Shown here: positions 5,693-6,839 of the stretch, one piece after another
How the letters are laid out: every line of letters begins with the position of its first letter
Numbering within the stretch: position 1 is the stretch's first letter
NCBI GenBank assembly: GCA_026387965.1
Contig: JAPLKR010000115.1
Coordinates: forward strand, 1 to 6,839
Reading direction: 5' to 3'
Source: Fusobacteriota bacterium
GTDB lineage: Bacteria; Fusobacteriota; Fusobacteriia; JAPLKR01
DNA: 6,839 nucleotides
Translations under genes and position numbers: made by a program
Notes under the pieces: model-generated
The model's input: the letters and a program-made list of their open reading frames with translations, nothing else
What the model was told of the DNA's origin: nothing
The model's database searches: none

Positions 5693-6102
5693 AAATTGGA
5701 GATATTTTACTTGAATATAATGGAAATAGTGAGTTTGAAAAAGCTGTGCTCGATTCTGGAAATCATCATTATTTTCACTGTGGATTGGTTATTTCAGAAA
5801 CAGAAATAATTGAAGCTACTCCAGAAAATGGGGTGCAGATACAATTGCTTTCTGAACTCACTCAGCGCAAATTTCATGTATTTAGAGTGAGTGAGTTTAA
5901 AATAGTATCAGAAAAATTGTCGGAGCAGATTAAACGGGTTATTGGAAAAAAATATAATCATTATTTTTTCGTAATAGAGTATTGGAAAATCTATTTTAAA
6001 GAATGTATTGAAGGAATTCCAGAGGGGTTACAAGGAACACATCCAAGTAATATAATTTTATGTAAAGAAATTTCATTTAAAGGAGAGTATCATGCAAATT
6101 AG
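5686..6102 (+). CDS. Small YiiX/permuted papain-like (NlpC/P60 superfamily) protein
   Basis: The 138-residue product has no signal peptide or membrane segment, so it is probably cytoplasmic. Its pattern resembles the circularly permuted papain-like (YiiX/YebB-type) hydrolases: 'GDILLEYNG' at the start, 'HCGLVI' (31-36) where the catalytic His normally precedes a Gly-(Ile/Leu)-Val strand, 'IIEATPENGV' (41-50), and 'IGKKYN' (86-91). In that fold the catalytic Cys normally follows in a 'YCSEL' motif. Here the best candidate is Cys107 in 'YFKECIE', which does not match well, so activity is uncertain. The product is shorter than most relatives. It overlaps birA by seven bases and bioY by eleven, with only a weak site (GTGAG, 5672-5676) before its ATG, so it is probably translated by coupling to birA. 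A role in biotin salvage, such as hydrolysing a biotin amide, would fit its place but is speculation. Confidence 0.62.
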   Translation: MLEIGDILLEYNGNSEFEKAVLDSGNHHYFHCGLVISETEIIEATPENGVQIQLLSELTQRKFHVFRVSEFKIVSEKLSEQIKRVIGKKYNHYFFVIEYWKIYFKECIEGIPEGLQGTHPSNIILCKEISFKGEYHAN

Positions 6103-6670
6103 TTTAAGAGTTGAAGATATGATTGAAAGCCAAAAAAATGGGTTACAAAAGATGACGTTTTCAGTATTGTTGGTAATATTAGGTGTTTTAATATATGCGC
6201 TTAGCGCACGGGTGTATTTTTATTTACCCTTTACCCCAGTTCCTATTACAGGGCAGACGCTGGTGGTTTTTTTGCTATCACCACTTTATGGAAGACGATT
6301 AGCAACCGTTTCCATTATGAGTTATATTGGACTTGGAATAATAGGGTTACCAATGTTTGTGGGGATTTCAGGAATTCACATTCTGTTTTCTCCAACTTTT
6401 GGTTATTTGATTGGCATGTGTGTTGCTGCATGTTTTATGGGGGAGATCAGTTCAAAAGGTCTATTAAAAGATAATTTTTACTCCTTTAATGTGCTTTTAT
6501 GTTCAACAGCAGTAATCTATATTTGTGGCATTTTGTGGTTGGGTTTTTTTGTAGGCTATTCGCTTCAATTAATTTTAATTGGAGTTGTACCATTTATACT
6601 CGGAGATAGCATAAAAATATTTCTCGCTTATGGACTACTAACGCCTCTAAAAAAAGTGATGTATAAATAA
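6092..6670 (+). CDS. bioY: Biotin transporter BioY (ECF S-component)
   Basis: This 192-residue membrane protein is of normal BioY length and has six hydrophobic segments. Family motifs are 'ALSARVYFYLPFTPVPITGQ' (36-55), 'GLGIIGLPMFVGISG' (80-94), 'FSPTFGYLIGM' (99-109) and 'VPFILGDSIKIFLA' (166-179) with the conserved Gly-Asp and Lys175. BioY binds biotin and imports it, usually with the shared EcfA/EcfT energising module, which is not in this window. Start 6092 is supported by AAGGAGAG at 6080-6087 and overlaps the preceding stop by eleven bases; the slightly long N-terminus means a start at residue 21 is possible but lacks such a site. Co-transcription with birA means uptake would be shut off together with the regulator when biotin is sufficient. 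Confidence 0.94.
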   Translation: MQISLRVEDMIESQKNGLQKMTFSVLLVILGVLIYALSARVYFYLPFTPVPITGQTLVVFLLSPLYGRRLATVSIMSYIGLGIIGLPMFVGISGIHILFSPTFGYLIGMCVAACFMGEISSKGLLKDNFYSFNVLLCSTAVIYICGILWLGFFVGYSLQLILIGVVPFILGDSIKIFLAYGLLTPLKKVMYK

Positions 6671-6681
6671 AACCGTGTGTG

Positions 6682-6752
6682 ACTTTTTCTTTTAATTCAC
6701 TCGAGTTGTGCGTTTTCACTACACAACGACACACAACTAAAAAAGAAAAAGT
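6682..6752. repeat. Long imperfect hairpin downstream of bioY
   Basis: ACTTTTTCTTTT (6682-6693) pairs perfectly with AAAAGAAAAAGT (6741-6752). Inside it, AGTTGTG (6704-6710) pairs with CACAACT (6732-6738), with an alternative partner CACAAC at 6722-6727. It could end bioY transcription, but no U tract follows the inner stem on either strand, so it is not a standard intrinsic terminator. The right arm touches the presumed insertion-sequence end, so it may instead belong to that element. Confidence 0.5.
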
Positions 6753-6839
6753 AGACAACTCCCTAAAATAGTGTAAAATAAGTTACCACACACACTTACA
6801 CTAGGAGATGTCTACCATGAATATTGTAACTGAAACATC
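6751..6839 (+). mobile_element. Left end of a probable IS256-family insertion sequence (right part outside window)
   Basis: The stretch 'GACAACTCCCTAAAATAGTG' (6754-6773), continuing as TAAAATAAG, resembles IS256-family left ends, which carry a conserved 'GTGTAAAA' shortly after the tip. GTAGACA (6751-6757) recurs inverted as TGTCTAC (6809-6815) just before the start codon; IS256 itself shows the same layout, with an inverted copy of its tip beside the transposase ribosome binding site. The exact tip, target duplication and right end cannot be seen. The element lies 80 bases after bioY and leaves that gene intact. Confidence 0.5.
6817..6839 (+). CDS. Start of a probable IS256-type transposase gene (3' part outside window)
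   Basis: ATG 6817 is preceded by AGGAG at 6803-6807 with nine-base spacing. Only seven complete codons are visible (MNIVTET), too few to identify a family directly. The transposase call rests entirely on the IS256-like sequence upstream. The gene continues off the right edge. Confidence 0.5.

Overview
This is an AT-rich bacterial chromosome segment with short intergenic gaps, strong Shine-Dalgarno sequences and consensus sigma-70-type promoters. A BirA that carries a DNA-binding domain, a BioY-type biotin transporter, an Acr3-based ars cassette and an IS256-like end together suggest a low-GC Bacillota (Clostridia or Negativicutes). I cannot name a genus from the sequence alone.

Layout. (1) Bases 1-2000, + strand: the 3' end of a MerR-type regulator gene runs in from the left edge. 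It is followed by two overlapping exporter genes, an EamA/DMT permease with an unusually His-rich C-terminal tail and a LysE/RhtB-family permease. (2) Bases 1971-2714, - strand: a membrane PAP2-family phosphatase that converges on, and overlaps, the LysE-type gene. (3) Bases 2788-4647, + strand: a compact arsenic-resistance operon, arsR-arsC-acr3. It starts at a promoter carrying a perfect 10-bp dyad (the likely ArsR operator) and ends at a clear intrinsic terminator. (4) Bases 4649-6670, + strand: a biotin operon of birA, a small YiiX/papain-like protein gene and bioY, all overlapping. It is read from a perfect TTGACA-17-TATAAT promoter whose -35 box lies inside a BirA-box-like inverted repeat. 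(5) Bases 6671-6839: a long imperfect hairpin, then what looks like the left end and first codons of an IS256-type insertion sequence that continues past the right edge.

How the genes work together. The ars operon is self-contained: ArsR senses arsenite, ArsC (the thioredoxin-linked Cys triad type) reduces arsenate, and Acr3 exports arsenite. The biotin operon looks like a closed feedback circuit. BirA would attach biotin to carboxylases and, when biotin is plentiful, bind the repeat over its own promoter, lowering biotin import through BioY. The small protein encoded between birA and bioY has no assigned role. Its placement suggests a link to biotin salvage, but that is inference. The EamA and LysE genes may form an export unit for a metal or metabolite; the His-rich tail is the only substrate clue.

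Most of the window is ordinary, recognisable biology. The less usual points are the birA-hydrolase-bioY arrangement with its candidate operator, the His-rich tail on a DMT permease, and a shared control region between arsR and the PAP2 gene. I see no clear sign of a wholly new system, and no tRNA, rRNA or CRISPR array. No stretch longer than 300 bases lacks a gene.
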